This document shows, piece after piece, positions 46,879-55,820 of a stretch of DNA of 64,000 bases. How positions within the stretch are numbered: the stretch's first letter is position 1; each line of letters starts with the position of its first letter. The notes under the pieces were generated by a model that searched no databases, was not told the origin of the DNA, and was given only the letters and a program-made list of their open reading frames with translations. The position numbers and the translations under genes are program-made. Origin of the DNA: Enterobacter wuhouensis (GTDB taxonomy: Bacteria > Pseudomonadota > Gammaproteobacteria > Enterobacterales > Enterobacteriaceae); NCBI RefSeq assembly GCF_004331265.1, contig NZ_SJOO01000003.1:310001-374000 (forward strand). The letters run 5' to 3'.

Positions 46879-46981
46879 GCTAGATCCTTAGTGCGTTTCT
46901 CTGCGACTAGTGTGGCGGAAAGCGGGGGAAAGATGCCAGTCATTTCGAAAAAGTATGATCGGCCTCCTGGTTTTTGATGAT

Positions 46982-47030
46982 AATTTTCACTATTAAATAT
47001 TAATGTGGTAAAAATTTTCATCGTTAAATA
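46982..47030. promoter_or_regulatory. Direct-repeat operator candidate before the PTS gene
   Basis: AATTTTCACTATTAAATA (46982-46999) and AATTTTCATCGTTAAATA (47013-47030) match at 15 of 18 positions and start 31 bp apart, about three helical turns. They lie 14-62 bases before the PTS start, within the divergent promoter region, and are the natural binding site for the RpiR regulator. Tandem operators are usual for this family. Confidence 0.7.
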
Positions 47031-47043
47031 AGGGGATGAAAAA

Positions 47044-48603
47044 ATGATGCAAATGTTCAGTGGGGCTTCTTCTGGTGGCTGGTTTGAAAAAGCGCAGCGC
47101 TTCGGCAAATCCTTTATGCTGCCCATCGCCGTATTGCCTGCGGCCGGTCTGCTGCTGGGGATCGGCGGCGCGCTATCGAATCCCAATACGCTCGCGGCTT
47201 ATCCGTTCCTGGACGTTGGCTGGCTACAGGCCATTTTCACCATCATGAGCAGTGCGGGTTCAATTGTGTTTGCGAACCTCTCGGTGCTGTTTGCCGTTGG
47301 GGTTGCCGTTGGGCTGGCAAAAAGCGACAAGGGAACGGTAGGCCTGGCGGCATTGCTTGCGTTTCTGGTGATGAATGCCACCATCAACGCGCTGCTGATC
47401 CTCACCGGCAAGCTGGCTCTTGAGAACCCGGGAGCGGTGGGGCAGGGCATGACGCTGGGCATTCAGACGCTGGAAACCGGCGTGTTTGGCGGCGTTGTGA
47501 TTGGCCTCGTAACCTGCATGCTGCATCATCGGTTTAATAAGATTGCCCTTCCGCAGTTCCTGGGCTTCTTTGGCGGCTCACGCTTTGTACCCATTATTAG
47601 CTCGCTGGCGGCAATATTCATCGGCGCGGCAATGACGGTGGTCTGGCCGCATTTCCAGAAACTGATTTTTGGTCTGGGCGGGCTGGTGGATGCCACCGGC
47701 TATCTCGGCACCCTGCTGTACGGCTTCATTTTGCGCATGCTCGGCCCGTTCGGTTTGCACCACATCTTCTATCTTCCTTTCTGGACCACCGCGCTCGGCG
47801 GGAGCGAGATCGTCAACGGTCATCTGGTTGAGGGCACGCAGCGGATTTTCTTCGCCCAACTGGCCGATCCCACCACGCGTCAGTTTTACGAAGGCACGTC
47901 GCGCTTCATGTCCGGGCGCTTCATTACCATGATGTTTGGCCTGCTGGGCGCCTGCCTGGCGATGTACCACACCGCAAAGCCGGAGAACAAAAAGCGCGTG
48001 GCCGGGCTGCTGCTTTCAGCGGCGTTAACCTCGTTCCTGACCGGGATTACCGAACCTATCGAGTTCTCCTTCCTGTTTATTGCCCCGGTGCTGTACGTCA
48101 TTCATGCGCTGTTTGACGGGCTGGCGTTTATGCTCGCACACATGCTGCACATCACCATCGGGCAAACCTTCTCCGGCGGTTTCATTGACTTCGTGCTGTT
48201 CGGCATTCTGCAGGGCGAGGCTAAAACGAACTGGATGTTCGTCCCGCTGGTGGGCGTGCCGTGGTTCTTCCTTTACTACTTCACCTTCCGCTATCTGATT
48301 AACCGCTTTGATTTCGCCACGCCGGGTCGGGAAAAGGAGGCGATGGCTGACGAAGTTACCCTTGCGCAAAGCGAGCGTGCTGCTGCGGTAATCGCCGGGT
48401 TAGGCGGAAAAGAGAACCTCGAAGAGGTGGACTGCTGCGCCACGCGCCTTCGCGTCACGGTCAAAGACGGCAGCCGGGTGAATGAGGCGGCCCTGAAAGC
48501 CACCGGCGCGCGCGGCGTTATCGTGCGCGGAAATGGAGTCCAGGTCATATATGGCCCGCACGTCACGATCATCAAAAACGAAGTTGAAGAGATCTTATCG
48601 TAA
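47044..48603 (+). CDS. PTS permease EIICB, glucose/N-acetylglucosamine superfamily (predicted ManNAc)
   Basis: 519 residues. EIIC membrane domain about 10-410 ([23 protein letters not shown] at the start; [12 protein letters not shown], the GITE loop, near 343), then an EIIB domain about 435-519 with phosphocysteine C465 in [12 protein letters not shown]. No EIIA domain, so it must take phosphate from Crr (IIA-Glc), as PtsG and MurP do. Membrane core is most like NagE-type carriers. Coupled to nanE (TAATG overlap), which suggests import of N-acetylmannosamine as its 6-phosphate; N-acetylglucosamine or another amino sugar is possible. Confidence 0.88.
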   Translation: MMQMFSGASSGGWFEKAQRFGKSFMLPIAVLPAAGLLLGIGGALSNPNTLAAYPFLDVGWLQAIFTIMSSAGSIVFANLSVLFAVGVAVGLAKSDKGTVGLAALLAFLVMNATINALLILTGKLALENPGAVGQGMTLGIQTLETGVFGGVVIGLVTCMLHHRFNKIALPQFLGFFGGSRFVPIISSLAAIFIGAAMTVVWPHFQKLIFGLGGLVDATGYLGTLLYGFILRMLGPFGLHHIFYLPFWTTALGGSEIVNGHLVEGTQRIFFAQLADPTTRQFYEGTSRFMSGRFITMMFGLLGACLAMYHTAKPENKKRVAGLLLSAALTSFLTGITEPIEFSFLFIAPVLYVIHALFDGLAFMLAHMLHITIGQTFSGGFIDFVLFGILQGEAKTNWMFVPLVGVPWFFLYYFTFRYLINRFDFATPGREKEAMADEVTLAQSERAAAVIAGLGGKENLEEVDCCATRLRVTVKDGSRVNEAALKATGARGVIVRGNGVQVIYGPHVTIIKNEVEEILS

Positions 48604-49310
48604 TGAAAACTGTACTGGATAATCTGAAGGGAAAGCTGGTCGTCTCCTGTCAGGCGCTGGAGAACGAACCGCTGCACAGTCCGTTTATTATGTCGCGGAT
48701 GGCGCTGGCGGCGCGTCAGGGCGGGGCCGCAGGCATTCGCGCCAACAGCGTGGCGGATATCGAAGCCATTAAGCAGCAGGTGTCTCTGCCCGTTATCGGC
48801 ATCATCAAGCGGGATTACCCCGCAAGCGAGGTGTTTATCACCGCGACGATGAAAGAGGTGGATGAGCTGATGACCGTCTCTCCCGAGATCGTTGCGCTTG
48901 ATGCGACGGCGCGGGAACGACCCGGCGATGACTCTCTGGACGCGCTGGTCACGCGTATTCGATCGCATTATCCCACGGTGCTGCTAATGGCGGATATTTC
49001 CACCGTTGAAGAGGCCGTGACGGCGCAGAGGCTTGGCTTCGACTGCGTCGGGACCACGCTATATGGCTACACCGCGGAAACCGCGGGACGTTCACTTCCG
49101 CAGGATGACTGCGCGTTCCTGAAAGCGGTGCTGGCTGCCGTGACGCTCCCCGTGGTGGCCGAAGGCAACGTGGATACCCCAGAGCGCGCGGCCAGGTGTC
49201 TGGCGCTGGGGGCGCATACGGTCGTCGTCGGCGGGGCGATCACCCGACCACAGCAAATCACTGAACGGTTTATGGCGGCGATTGGCGCGCAAAGCACCGA
49301 TGGAGCATGA
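48603..49310 (+). CDS. nanE: N-acetylmannosamine-6-phosphate 2-epimerase NanE
   Basis: Converts ManNAc-6-P to GlcNAc-6-P for entry into the NagA-NagB path. 235 residues, NanE-type TIM barrel. Motifs: [56 protein letters not shown] and [11 protein letters not shown], with the catalytic lysine in IIKRDYP. Start codon overlaps the PTS stop (TAATG). No nanA, nanT or nanK nearby, so this is not a full sialic acid operon. Confidence 0.93.
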   Translation: MKTVLDNLKGKLVVSCQALENEPLHSPFIMSRMALAARQGGAAGIRANSVADIEAIKQQVSLPVIGIIKRDYPASEVFITATMKEVDELMTVSPEIVALDATARERPGDDSLDALVTRIRSHYPTVLLMADISTVEEAVTAQRLGFDCVGTTLYGYTAETAGRSLPQDDCAFLKAVLAAVTLPVVAEGNVDTPERAARCLALGAHTVVVGGAITRPQQITERFMAAIGAQSTDGA

Positions 49311-49364
49311 CCATCCGGCGGGGATCTGCGATACTTATCGTTTATCCCCTTAACTGAGATGACT

Positions 49365-50036
49365 ATGCAGTACCCGATTAACGAGATGTTCCAGACCCTG
49401 CAAGGCGAGGGTTACTTTACCGGCGTCCCCGCCATTTTTATTCGTTTACAGGGATGCCCGGTTGGCTGTGCCTGGTGTGACACCAAACATACGTGGGATA
49501 AGCTCGCAGATCGGGAAGTGTCGCTGTTTAGCATTCTGGCGAAAACCAAAGAGAGCGATAAGTGGGGCGCGGGAAGCGCGGAAGATCTGCTGGCCATTAT
49601 TGGTCGTCAGGGCTGGACGGCTCGCCATGTGGTGATCACCGGGGGGGAACCCTGCATCCACGACCTGATGCCGCTGACCGAGCTGCTCGAAAAGAACGGC
49701 TACAGCTGCCAGATCGAAACCAGCGGCACCCATGAGGTGCGCTGTTCACACACGACCTGGGTGACGGTCTCGCCAAAAGTGAATATGCGCGGCGGGTACG
49801 ACGTATTGTCTCAGGCGCTGGAACGCGCGGATGAGATTAAGCACCCGGTAGGGCGCGTGCGGGATATCGAAGCGCTGGATGAGCTGCTGGCAACGTTAAC
49901 CGATGAAAAACAGCGTGTGATTGCGCTGCAGCCAATCAGCCAGAAAGACGATGCGACGCGTCTGTGCATTGAAACCTGTATCGCCCGCAACTGGCGGCTG
50001 TCGATGCAGACGCACAAGTACCTGAATATTGCCTGA
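49365..50036 (+). CDS. queE: 7-carboxy-7-deazaguanine synthase QueE
   Basis: Radical SAM enzyme that contracts the ring of 6-carboxy-tetrahydropterin to CDG in queuosine synthesis. 223 residues from the ATG at 49365, chosen by match to MQYPINEMFQTLQGEG; an ATG two codons earlier is possible. Cluster cysteines C31, C35 and C38 in GCPVGCAWCDTKHTW, VVITGGEPCIHDL for SAM. In E. coli it also inhibits division under antimicrobial stress. Lies 54 bases after nanE and may share its transcript. Confidence 0.96.
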   Translation: MQYPINEMFQTLQGEGYFTGVPAIFIRLQGCPVGCAWCDTKHTWDKLADREVSLFSILAKTKESDKWGAGSAEDLLAIIGRQGWTARHVVITGGEPCIHDLMPLTELLEKNGYSCQIETSGTHEVRCSHTTWVTVSPKVNMRGGYDVLSQALERADEIKHPVGRVRDIEALDELLATLTDEKQRVIALQPISQKDDATRLCIETCIARNWRLSMQTHKYLNIA

Positions 50037-50053
50037 ACCCTTCGCGGCCCCGC

Positions 50054-51451
50054 TTATCGCGGGGCCCGTGCTGAAGGGAGTAACGCCCAGGTTACTGCCG
50101 CCGACGCGAGACAAATCGCGCTGTTAAACAGTAACGCATACTGCGCGGCGCTGGCCATTCCCAGCGGCAGCAGCAGCGCGTACAGCGAAGCGGTGACGGC
50201 GATCCCCATGGCCCCGCCCAGCGAACTGCCCATCTTATACACTCCTGAGGCCACCCCAACTTTGTTTTCCGGCGCGTTCATCACCGCCGTATCCGTTGAC
50301 GGCGTGGCATAGCATCCCAGCCCCAGGCCGAATAGAATGTTGCTCAGAAACACGGTGACAATGTAGATCTCCTTGCTTAAAAACGTACAGGAGATCAGCG
50401 TGATACCCGTTGCGGTGAGCAGCGGCCCGGTCATCATAGGCAGCCGCGCCCCGTAGCGCTGGAGCAGCTTTTCCCCGACCCGAATCATCGCAAGCACGGT
50501 GACCAGATAACCCAGCGTCATCATACCGGTTTGCAGCGGCGACAGACGGTGGCCTTGCTGCAGCCAGATGCTGGCGATCATCATGGTGCCAATGCAGCCG
50601 TTGAGCAAAAAATTAGAGAAGACCGAGGCGCTGTAGGCCCGGTTTTTAAACAGGGCAAAATCAATTAGCGCCGCATCACCCTTGCGTCGCCCCGCAAGCA
50701 CAAAGCAAACCCCCGCCAGCGCTGCGCCACCCAGCACAAGCAGCGACAGGCCGCTGCCCCAGCCCCAGCCGTGCCCCTTGCTGATAAACAGGTTCAGCAG
50801 CACCAGCATACAGAAAAAACTCACCAGGCCGCTGATATCCAGCCTGTGGCGACTCGCGCCGTCGCTTCGGCTTTCCGGAGTACCGCGAATCAGCAGCAGT
50901 GCCGCCGCCGCTACCAGCATGGAAAAAATAAAGATCCAGCGCCAGCCGAGCGTGGTAGCGATGGCGCCGCCGACAAACGAGCTCAGGCCGCTGCCGCCCC
51001 AGGAGCCGATGACCCAAAAGCTGATTGCCCGCTGGCGCGCGCTGCCCTGATACCAGGTTTTAATCAGAGCCAGCGTAGCGGGCATGATGCAGGCTGCTGA
51101 CAGGCCCTGGATCGCTCTGCCCAGCAGAAAAAGAACCGGTTCCCACGAGACGAAAAGCAGTGCGCTGCCGATGATGCTCAGCGTCAGGCCAATGTACGTC
51201 ATGCGCACGCGGCCAAACTTATCGGCAAAGCCCCCGCAGGCAACGACAAAACAGCCGCATAGCAACGCGCTGAGGCTGACCGCCAGCGTGAGGGTTTCCA
51301 GGGAGATAGCCAGGCTATTTTTCATTGCCGGCACAACGTTTATCACCGACTGCGCGAATAACCAGAACGTTAGAACGCTCATCACAATACCGGCCAGCAG
51401 CCGATCGTTACCGGCATAGGAGGTCGTGTCTGTCAGGGGAACGGTACTCAT
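50054..51451 (-). CDS. MFS transporter, DHA2 (14-helix) drug-exporter-like family
   Basis: 465 residues with about fourteen hydrophobic segments. Motif A after helix 2 in GGFADKFGRVRMTYIG; motif C region WRWIFIFSMLVAA; second-half GLGLGCYATPSTDTAVM. Resembles EmrB/QacA-type proton antiporters. Second gene after the M20 amidohydrolase (27-base gap), so the pair is cotranscribed and may export the enzyme's product or take up its substrate. Substrate unknown. Confidence 0.85.
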   Translation of the reverse strand: MSTVPLTDTTSYAGNDRLLAGIVMSVLTFWLFAQSVINVVPAMKNSLAISLETLTLAVSLSALLCGCFVVACGGFADKFGRVRMTYIGLTLSIIGSALLFVSWEPVLFLLGRAIQGLSAACIMPATLALIKTWYQGSARQRAISFWVIGSWGGSGLSSFVGGAIATTLGWRWIFIFSMLVAAAALLLIRGTPESRSDGASRHRLDISGLVSFFCMLVLLNLFISKGHGWGWGSGLSLLVLGGAALAGVCFVLAGRRKGDAALIDFALFKNRAYSASVFSNFLLNGCIGTMMIASIWLQQGHRLSPLQTGMMTLGYLVTVLAMIRVGEKLLQRYGARLPMMTGPLLTATGITLISCTFLSKEIYIVTVFLSNILFGLGLGCYATPSTDTAVMNAPENKVGVASGVYKMGSSLGGAMGIAVTASLYALLLPLGMASAAQYALLFNSAICLASAAVTWALLPSARAPR

Positions 51452-51478
51452 CGTGCAGCCCTCCGGGGTTGGCGCCAG

Positions 51479-52648
51479 CTAGCGCAGATAGTGTTCGGTT
51501 AACGCGGTCCAGAGCGCCGCCCCGGTCAACAGGATCTTGTCGTTAAAGTCGTAGCCTGGGTTATGCACCATGCAGCGGTCCGGCTCATCCCCGGCTCCCA
51601 GAGTGAAGTAGCAGCCGTGAGGATTTTTTTCGAGCATGAACGCAAAATCCTCGCTCCCCATAAACGCATTCACCGACGTGACGGCATCCTGACCGAACAG
51701 ATCGGTCGCCACGGCGCGCACCATTTCGTTGGCCTGCGGGTTATTGTTCAGCACCGGGCTGCCGTTCACGTGACGGATCGTGGCCGTGGCGTTGAAGCTC
51801 TCAGCCTGCGCCACCGCGATGTCGTGGATACGCTGCAGGACGGTTTGACGCACCGCTTCGTCCAGCGTGCGCACGGTCAGCTTCATTAATACCTTGTCGT
51901 TGATGATGTTCGGGGCGTGTCCCGCCTGGATGCTGCCCACGGTCACGACGGCCGGCTGGAACGGCGTGATATTCCTCGACACAATCGACTGCAGGGCGAT
52001 GGTGATATGGCAGGCGACCAGCGTGGCATCGACGGTGTGTTCCGGAACGGCGCCGTGCCCTCCCACGCCGTTGACTTCAATGTGCACGGTGTCCGAGGAG
52101 GCCATCATGGCGCCATCGCGCAGGCCAATTTTCCCGAGCGGCTGGGAGGGCATATTGTGCAGGCCAAAAATATGGTCGCAGGGGAATTGCTCAAACAGGC
52201 CATCCTCGACCATAACGCGCCCACCATACAGCAGCTCTTCCGCGGGCTGAAAAATCAGGTGTAGCGTGCCGTTAAAGCTGCGGGTGCGCGCCAGATACTC
52301 TGCGGCATAGAGCAGCGTGGTGGTGTGGCCATCGTGGCCGCAGCCGTGGAATTTACCCTCGACGGTGCTGCTCCACGCCTTGCCGCTATTTTCCTGCATC
52401 GGCAGCGCGTCCATATCGGCGCGCAGGCCCAGACGTTTGCTGCCGTTACCCACTTTCAGCGTACCGACCACCCCGGTTTTCGCCATTCCACGGTGGACCT
52501 CATAGCCCCATTCATGAAGGAGCGTTGCGACGCGATCGCTGGTTTTATGCTCCTCAAAGCCGATTTCAGGGTGCCGGTGAAATTCGCGGCGTAATTCAGT
52601 GAACTGAGCCTCGGTGCCCCGCAGCGCGTCAACAATTGGATGTGTCAT
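51479..52648 (-). CDS. M20 family amidohydrolase (HipO/aminoacylase-like)
   Basis: 389 residues from the ATG at 52648, selected for the AAGGAT ribosome site and family start (REFHRHPEIGFEE at about 21); the frame is open 38 codons further upstream. Metal site C103, H105 in HGCGHDGHTT, acids in FQPAEELLYGG, histidine in IFGLHNMPSQPLG and the last ligand in MGSEDFAFMLEKNPG-like MGSEDFAFML. Hydrolyses N-acyl amino acids, hippurate-like or related amides; true substrate unknown. Divergent from the AraC-type regulator at 52820. Confidence 0.88.
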   Translation of the reverse strand: MTHPIVDALRGTEAQFTELRREFHRHPEIGFEEHKTSDRVATLLHEWGYEVHRGMAKTGVVGTLKVGNGSKRLGLRADMDALPMQENSGKAWSSTVEGKFHGCGHDGHTTTLLYAAEYLARTRSFNGTLHLIFQPAEELLYGGRVMVEDGLFEQFPCDHIFGLHNMPSQPLGKIGLRDGAMMASSDTVHIEVNGVGGHGAVPEHTVDATLVACHITIALQSIVSRNITPFQPAVVTVGSIQAGHAPNIINDKVLMKLTVRTLDEAVRQTVLQRIHDIAVAQAESFNATATIRHVNGSPVLNNNPQANEMVRAVATDLFGQDAVTSVNAFMGSEDFAFMLEKNPHGCYFTLGAGDEPDRCMVHNPGYDFNDKILLTGAALWTALTEHYLR

Positions 52649-52819
52649 TTTTGTTATCCTTTTCCTGCTAAACGGTGTTAGTTTCGAGTTTATGTCGATC
52701 GTATTGCCTGAAAATGCTCTTTTTTGTTGTAATTCGACGCCTTTTTTCTGATTGTTTTTCATGCGATTCAGTTATGACAAAAAACAGCCCGTCATTATTT
52801 GTCTTTGCAGGGGTGGCGA
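52649..52819. promoter_or_regulatory. Divergent promoter region, M20/MFS operon and AraC-type regulator
   Basis: 171 bases between two start codons on opposite strands, AT-rich with long T-runs. It must hold both promoters and the regulator's operator. I could not fix the hexamers or a clear repeated half-site by eye. Confidence 0.5.
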
Positions 52820-55168
52820 ATGGAGCAGCGTGGAAATGAATTTACGGTGGCCGTGGAGGACGTGCGCCTGTTCGCGCAGGATGAAGGCGACGGCCTGACG
52901 ATACTGTGGGTGCTGGAAGGGCAGGCCGAGCTGGAAACCCACGCGGGACAAGAAACGGTGCCGACAAACGGCCTTGCGGTGATAAACCGCCATCAGCGCT
53001 GGCGGTTCAGCAGCCAGAGTGCGAACGTTACCCTGCGCGTCGTCCTCTCCGGGCGCTGGTTGACCCAGCTGTACGCTGACTTTTTCGCCCATGACTACGT
53101 CATACCCACGGCGCCTGGCGGGAGCTGGCCGCAGTGCGACGAGCTGCGGCATCTGCTGCGTCAGCTTCTTGTGGTGGCGCTGGTCAACGATCCCCATCGC
53201 TACAGGCTAGAGGCGAACCGCTGGCTGAGCGAGATCCTGCTGCTGCTGATCGGCCGCTTTCAGCAGCCCGCCCGCCTTAAACCCCGTGACCAGCACGCTA
53301 ACGTAAGCAAGCGCATCACCCGCGTGCTGGAGCGAATTAACGCCAGCTACACCCGCCGCATTACGCTGGCCGAAATCGCAGAGAGTGAATTTGTCTCCGA
53401 AGCGTGGCTCTCCCGTCTGTTTAGAAAGGAGGTCGGGGTCAGTTTTATGCAGTACATCACCGCCCTGCGGCTGGAAAAAGCGGCTGCTGCCCTGTGCCTC
53501 ACCAGTCGTCCCCTGCACCAGATTGCGCAGGAGCACGGGTTTGCCAGCACGCGAATGATGACCGATCGGTTCCGGCACGCTCACGGCATGTCTCCAGGCG
53601 AGTTTCGTAAGGCCATGCGCCATCGCCCCGACGCTTACCGCTTGCGGACGAGCGCGGGCGAGCAGCGCTTTCCCGTTGCGGTGGATACGCTGTTCAGCCT
53701 GCTCAACGGCGCTGAGGCCCGCGGCTGGGAACCTTCTCCGCTAACCCACTCTCCCGGTCAGGAGCGAATACTGGATCTGCAGCAGCTTCATCCGCTCTCT
53801 GGCGCGATGCGACACACGCGGCTGGTTGTCACCCTGCGCGAACTGGACGATTTGCTGCGTGAAGATGTTCGCCAGCATCTGGAGGCGCTACACGAGGCGA
53901 TCCCCATTGAGGGAATTGATATCGCGGAACCTTTCCTCAGCAGCCGTCTGTTCGCCACGGGGTGGGATAATCCCCATATTGCGGGCTACGCCTGCTGGTA
54001 CAATCTGCAACAGCTGTTCACTTGGGTGGCGAAAAAAGGCTGGACGATCCTGCTGCACACGGGCGTCACCACCCGATGCGATCTCCTCACGCGCTTTTTG
54101 CAGCTGTCGGTCAGCCGATTTTCACCCGACGTCACCGCAGGCTGGCACGCCGTGATGCACTGGTCTCCTCAGGCAAACCCGGAGAACCAGGAGCACGCCT
54201 GGCAAGCGCAGAGGGCGGCGCTTCAGACCTATCTTCCGCAGGCAAAATTTGGGGTATGGCATCGTTTTTCACCGGTCGGCACCGAGCCTATCGGCGACGC
54301 GTTATTCCGCTCGTGCATACTGGACCAGGCCGATTTTCTCGCCTGTCCGGCAGATGCCAACGAGCTGCTCGATCTGGCGCAGCTGGGGCCGGCGCATCTC
54401 TCCTCGTCAGAAAATTATCCCGTGCTGAAGATCCGCCAAATCCTCGCCGCCCTTCGCCAGCGGCAGCGCGCGCTGCCGGTATGGTTACTCTCGTGGAATA
54501 CCCTTACCGGGAACACGCGGGCGACCAACGGCTGGTTTTTTCGCGGCGCGTTGCTGATGCAAAATCTGCTCGGGCTTTCAGAACAGGTCTGGCTGGCGGG
54601 ATTCTGGCTAAATTCAGGCTTGCAGGGTGAGGCCAGGGCGAACAACACCCTGGATACATCGAGCCTTGCGCTTCAGTATAACCACGGCCTTCCCCGGCCT
54701 ATCTACTGGGTGCTATGGCTGTGGCAGCGCCTGCGGGGAGAAGTGCTTGTCAACGACAAGAGCGTCCTGCTGCTTCGCCATCAGGGGCGCTATCAGCTGC
54801 TGCTGCGTAACGTGGTGGTTTTTAATCCGCTGCTCTCCAGCGAGGAGGCCTTCATCCAGCGCTTTCGTCAGCAGTATCATCTTGAGCTGCGGGGAATGCG
54901 CGGCAGCTGGCGCATTAAGTGCCATCTTTTCGATCGTCACAACGGTGCGCTCTACCCGCTGCTGGAAGGGGTACACAGTGAAAGCGGGCCTGACGAGGAG
55001 ATGTTACGCTGGATTGCGCATAAAGCGCGTCCAACGCTTTCCGTACGCGATGAACGGCTTTATGACGGCTGGCAAATCACGGAATCGCTGGAGAGTAACG
55101 CGCTCGTACTCTATGAGTTCACGCCGCTAGACGCGCGCGAGGAAGAAGGGGATCACTCCCCGCGATAG
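52820..55168 (+). CDS. AraC-type regulator with large GH39-like C-terminal domain
   Basis: 782 residues from the ATG at 52820, preceded by AGGGGTGG; a TTG seven codons upstream is possible. Cupin-like sensor about 5-100 ([17 protein letters not shown]), AraC HTH about 160-268 ([20 protein letters not shown] and [20 protein letters not shown]), then about 500 residues that resemble the TIM barrel of GH39-AraC fusions: [13 protein letters not shown] (443-455) where an acid/base NEP motif is expected and LLSWNTLTG (556-564) where a TEWN nucleophile is expected. The glutamates appear lost, so it is probably a ligand sensor. Divergent from the M20/MFS pair; target and ligand unknown. The last 16 bases overlap queD tail to tail. 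Confidence 0.82.
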   Translation: MEQRGNEFTVAVEDVRLFAQDEGDGLTILWVLEGQAELETHAGQETVPTNGLAVINRHQRWRFSSQSANVTLRVVLSGRWLTQLYADFFAHDYVIPTAPGGSWPQCDELRHLLRQLLVVALVNDPHRYRLEANRWLSEILLLLIGRFQQPARLKPRDQHANVSKRITRVLERINASYTRRITLAEIAESEFVSEAWLSRLFRKEVGVSFMQYITALRLEKAAAALCLTSRPLHQIAQEHGFASTRMMTDRFRHAHGMSPGEFRKAMRHRPDAYRLRTSAGEQRFPVAVDTLFSLLNGAEARGWEPSPLTHSPGQERILDLQQLHPLSGAMRHTRLVVTLRELDDLLREDVRQHLEALHEAIPIEGIDIAEPFLSSRLFATGWDNPHIAGYACWYNLQQLFTWVAKKGWTILLHTGVTTRCDLLTRFLQLSVSRFSPDVTAGWHAVMHWSPQANPENQEHAWQAQRAALQTYLPQAKFGVWHRFSPVGTEPIGDALFRSCILDQADFLACPADANELLDLAQLGPAHLSSSENYPVLKIRQILAALRQRQRALPVWLLSWNTLTGNTRATNGWFFRGALLMQNLLGLSEQVWLAGFWLNSGLQGEARANNTLDTSSLALQYNHGLPRPIYWVLWLWQRLRGEVLVNDKSVLLLRHQGRYQLLLRNVVVFNPLLSSEEAFIQRFRQQYHLELRGMRGSWRIKCHLFDRHNGALYPLLEGVHSESGPDEEMLRWIAHKARPTLSVRDERLYDGWQITESLESNALVLYEFTPLDAREEEGDHSPR

Positions 55169-55518
55169 ATGCAGCCTGCGGTGCAGGTTTCTTTGATCAT
55201 CACCGCGCTCAGCAGCGGCACCAGCGGCTTCATCTGATCCCAGATCCATTTTGCCAGCACTTCACTGGTCGGATTTTCAAGGCCCGGAATGTCATTCAGG
55301 TAGTAGTGATCCAGACGATCGTAGGTTGGCTTAAACGCGGCCTTCAGCTCGGCAAAATCCATGATCCAACCGGTATGCGGATCGACTTCACCGGTGATTT
55401 CAAGGCGCACCATAAACGAGTGCCCGTGCAGGCGGCCACATTTATGCCCTTCAGGCACATGCGGAAGGTGGTGGGCGGCTTCGAAGGTGAAATCTTTAAA
55501 CAGTGTGGTGGACATCAT
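55153..55518 (-). CDS. queD: 6-carboxy-5,6,7,8-tetrahydropterin synthase QueD
   Basis: Converts dihydroneopterin triphosphate to 6-carboxy-tetrahydropterin, the step before QueE. 121 residues from the ATG at 55518, chosen by identity to E. coli [16 protein letters not shown]; the frame is open 35 codons upstream. Zinc histidines in EAAHHLP and GRLHGHSF; catalytic cysteine in HKCGRLHG; tail [12 protein letters not shown]. Divergent from cysJ. Confidence 0.96.
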   Translation of the reverse strand: MMSTTLFKDFTFEAAHHLPHVPEGHKCGRLHGHSFMVRLEITGEVDPHTGWIMDFAELKAAFKPTYDRLDHYYLNDIPGLENPTSEVLAKWIWDQMKPLVPLLSAVMIKETCTAGCIYRGE

Positions 55519-55820
55519 AGCTCTCAGTAATGCGGAAAAAACCGCCGCATAGTACCGGAAAGCACAATTTTTAGCATTAACTAAAACGGCTCTGAAAGCA
55601 TAAGGCGGATATACGGGATGCATGAATGCTTTTTTGCTTTATATATCAAAGGATTGATTAATCGTTTTTATCGTTAAGAACGATAGCTAAAACAGGTTAG
55701 TCCATTTGGTTATTTATTATTTCCATCCCTTCTTTAATTGTTATTATCCTCGCCGTTAACCTTATCTCTAGTTTGGTCTTTTTGCATAAATTCCGCTTTG
55801 CTACTGGAACATAACGACGC
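55519..55820 (+). promoter_or_regulatory. queD-cysJ divergent region with cysJIH promoter
   Basis: About 300 AT-rich bases. The part at about 55690-55790 (GGTTAGTCCATTTGGTTATT, then CCGTTAACCTTATC) closely follows the E. coli cysJIH upstream region, where CysB binds and activates. TATA-rich sequence near 55630-55650 may serve queD. No gene seen. Confidence 0.65.

Noticed and set aside
46851..47186. 111-residue frame across the RpiR/PTS control region
   Set aside because: Covers the divergent promoter and the PTS start; contradicted by both flanking genes.
54022..54630. 202-residue frame inside the AraC-type regulator in another phase
   Set aside because: Considered as sign of a frameshift in the regulator, but the main frame is open for all 782 codons with domain-like content on both sides.
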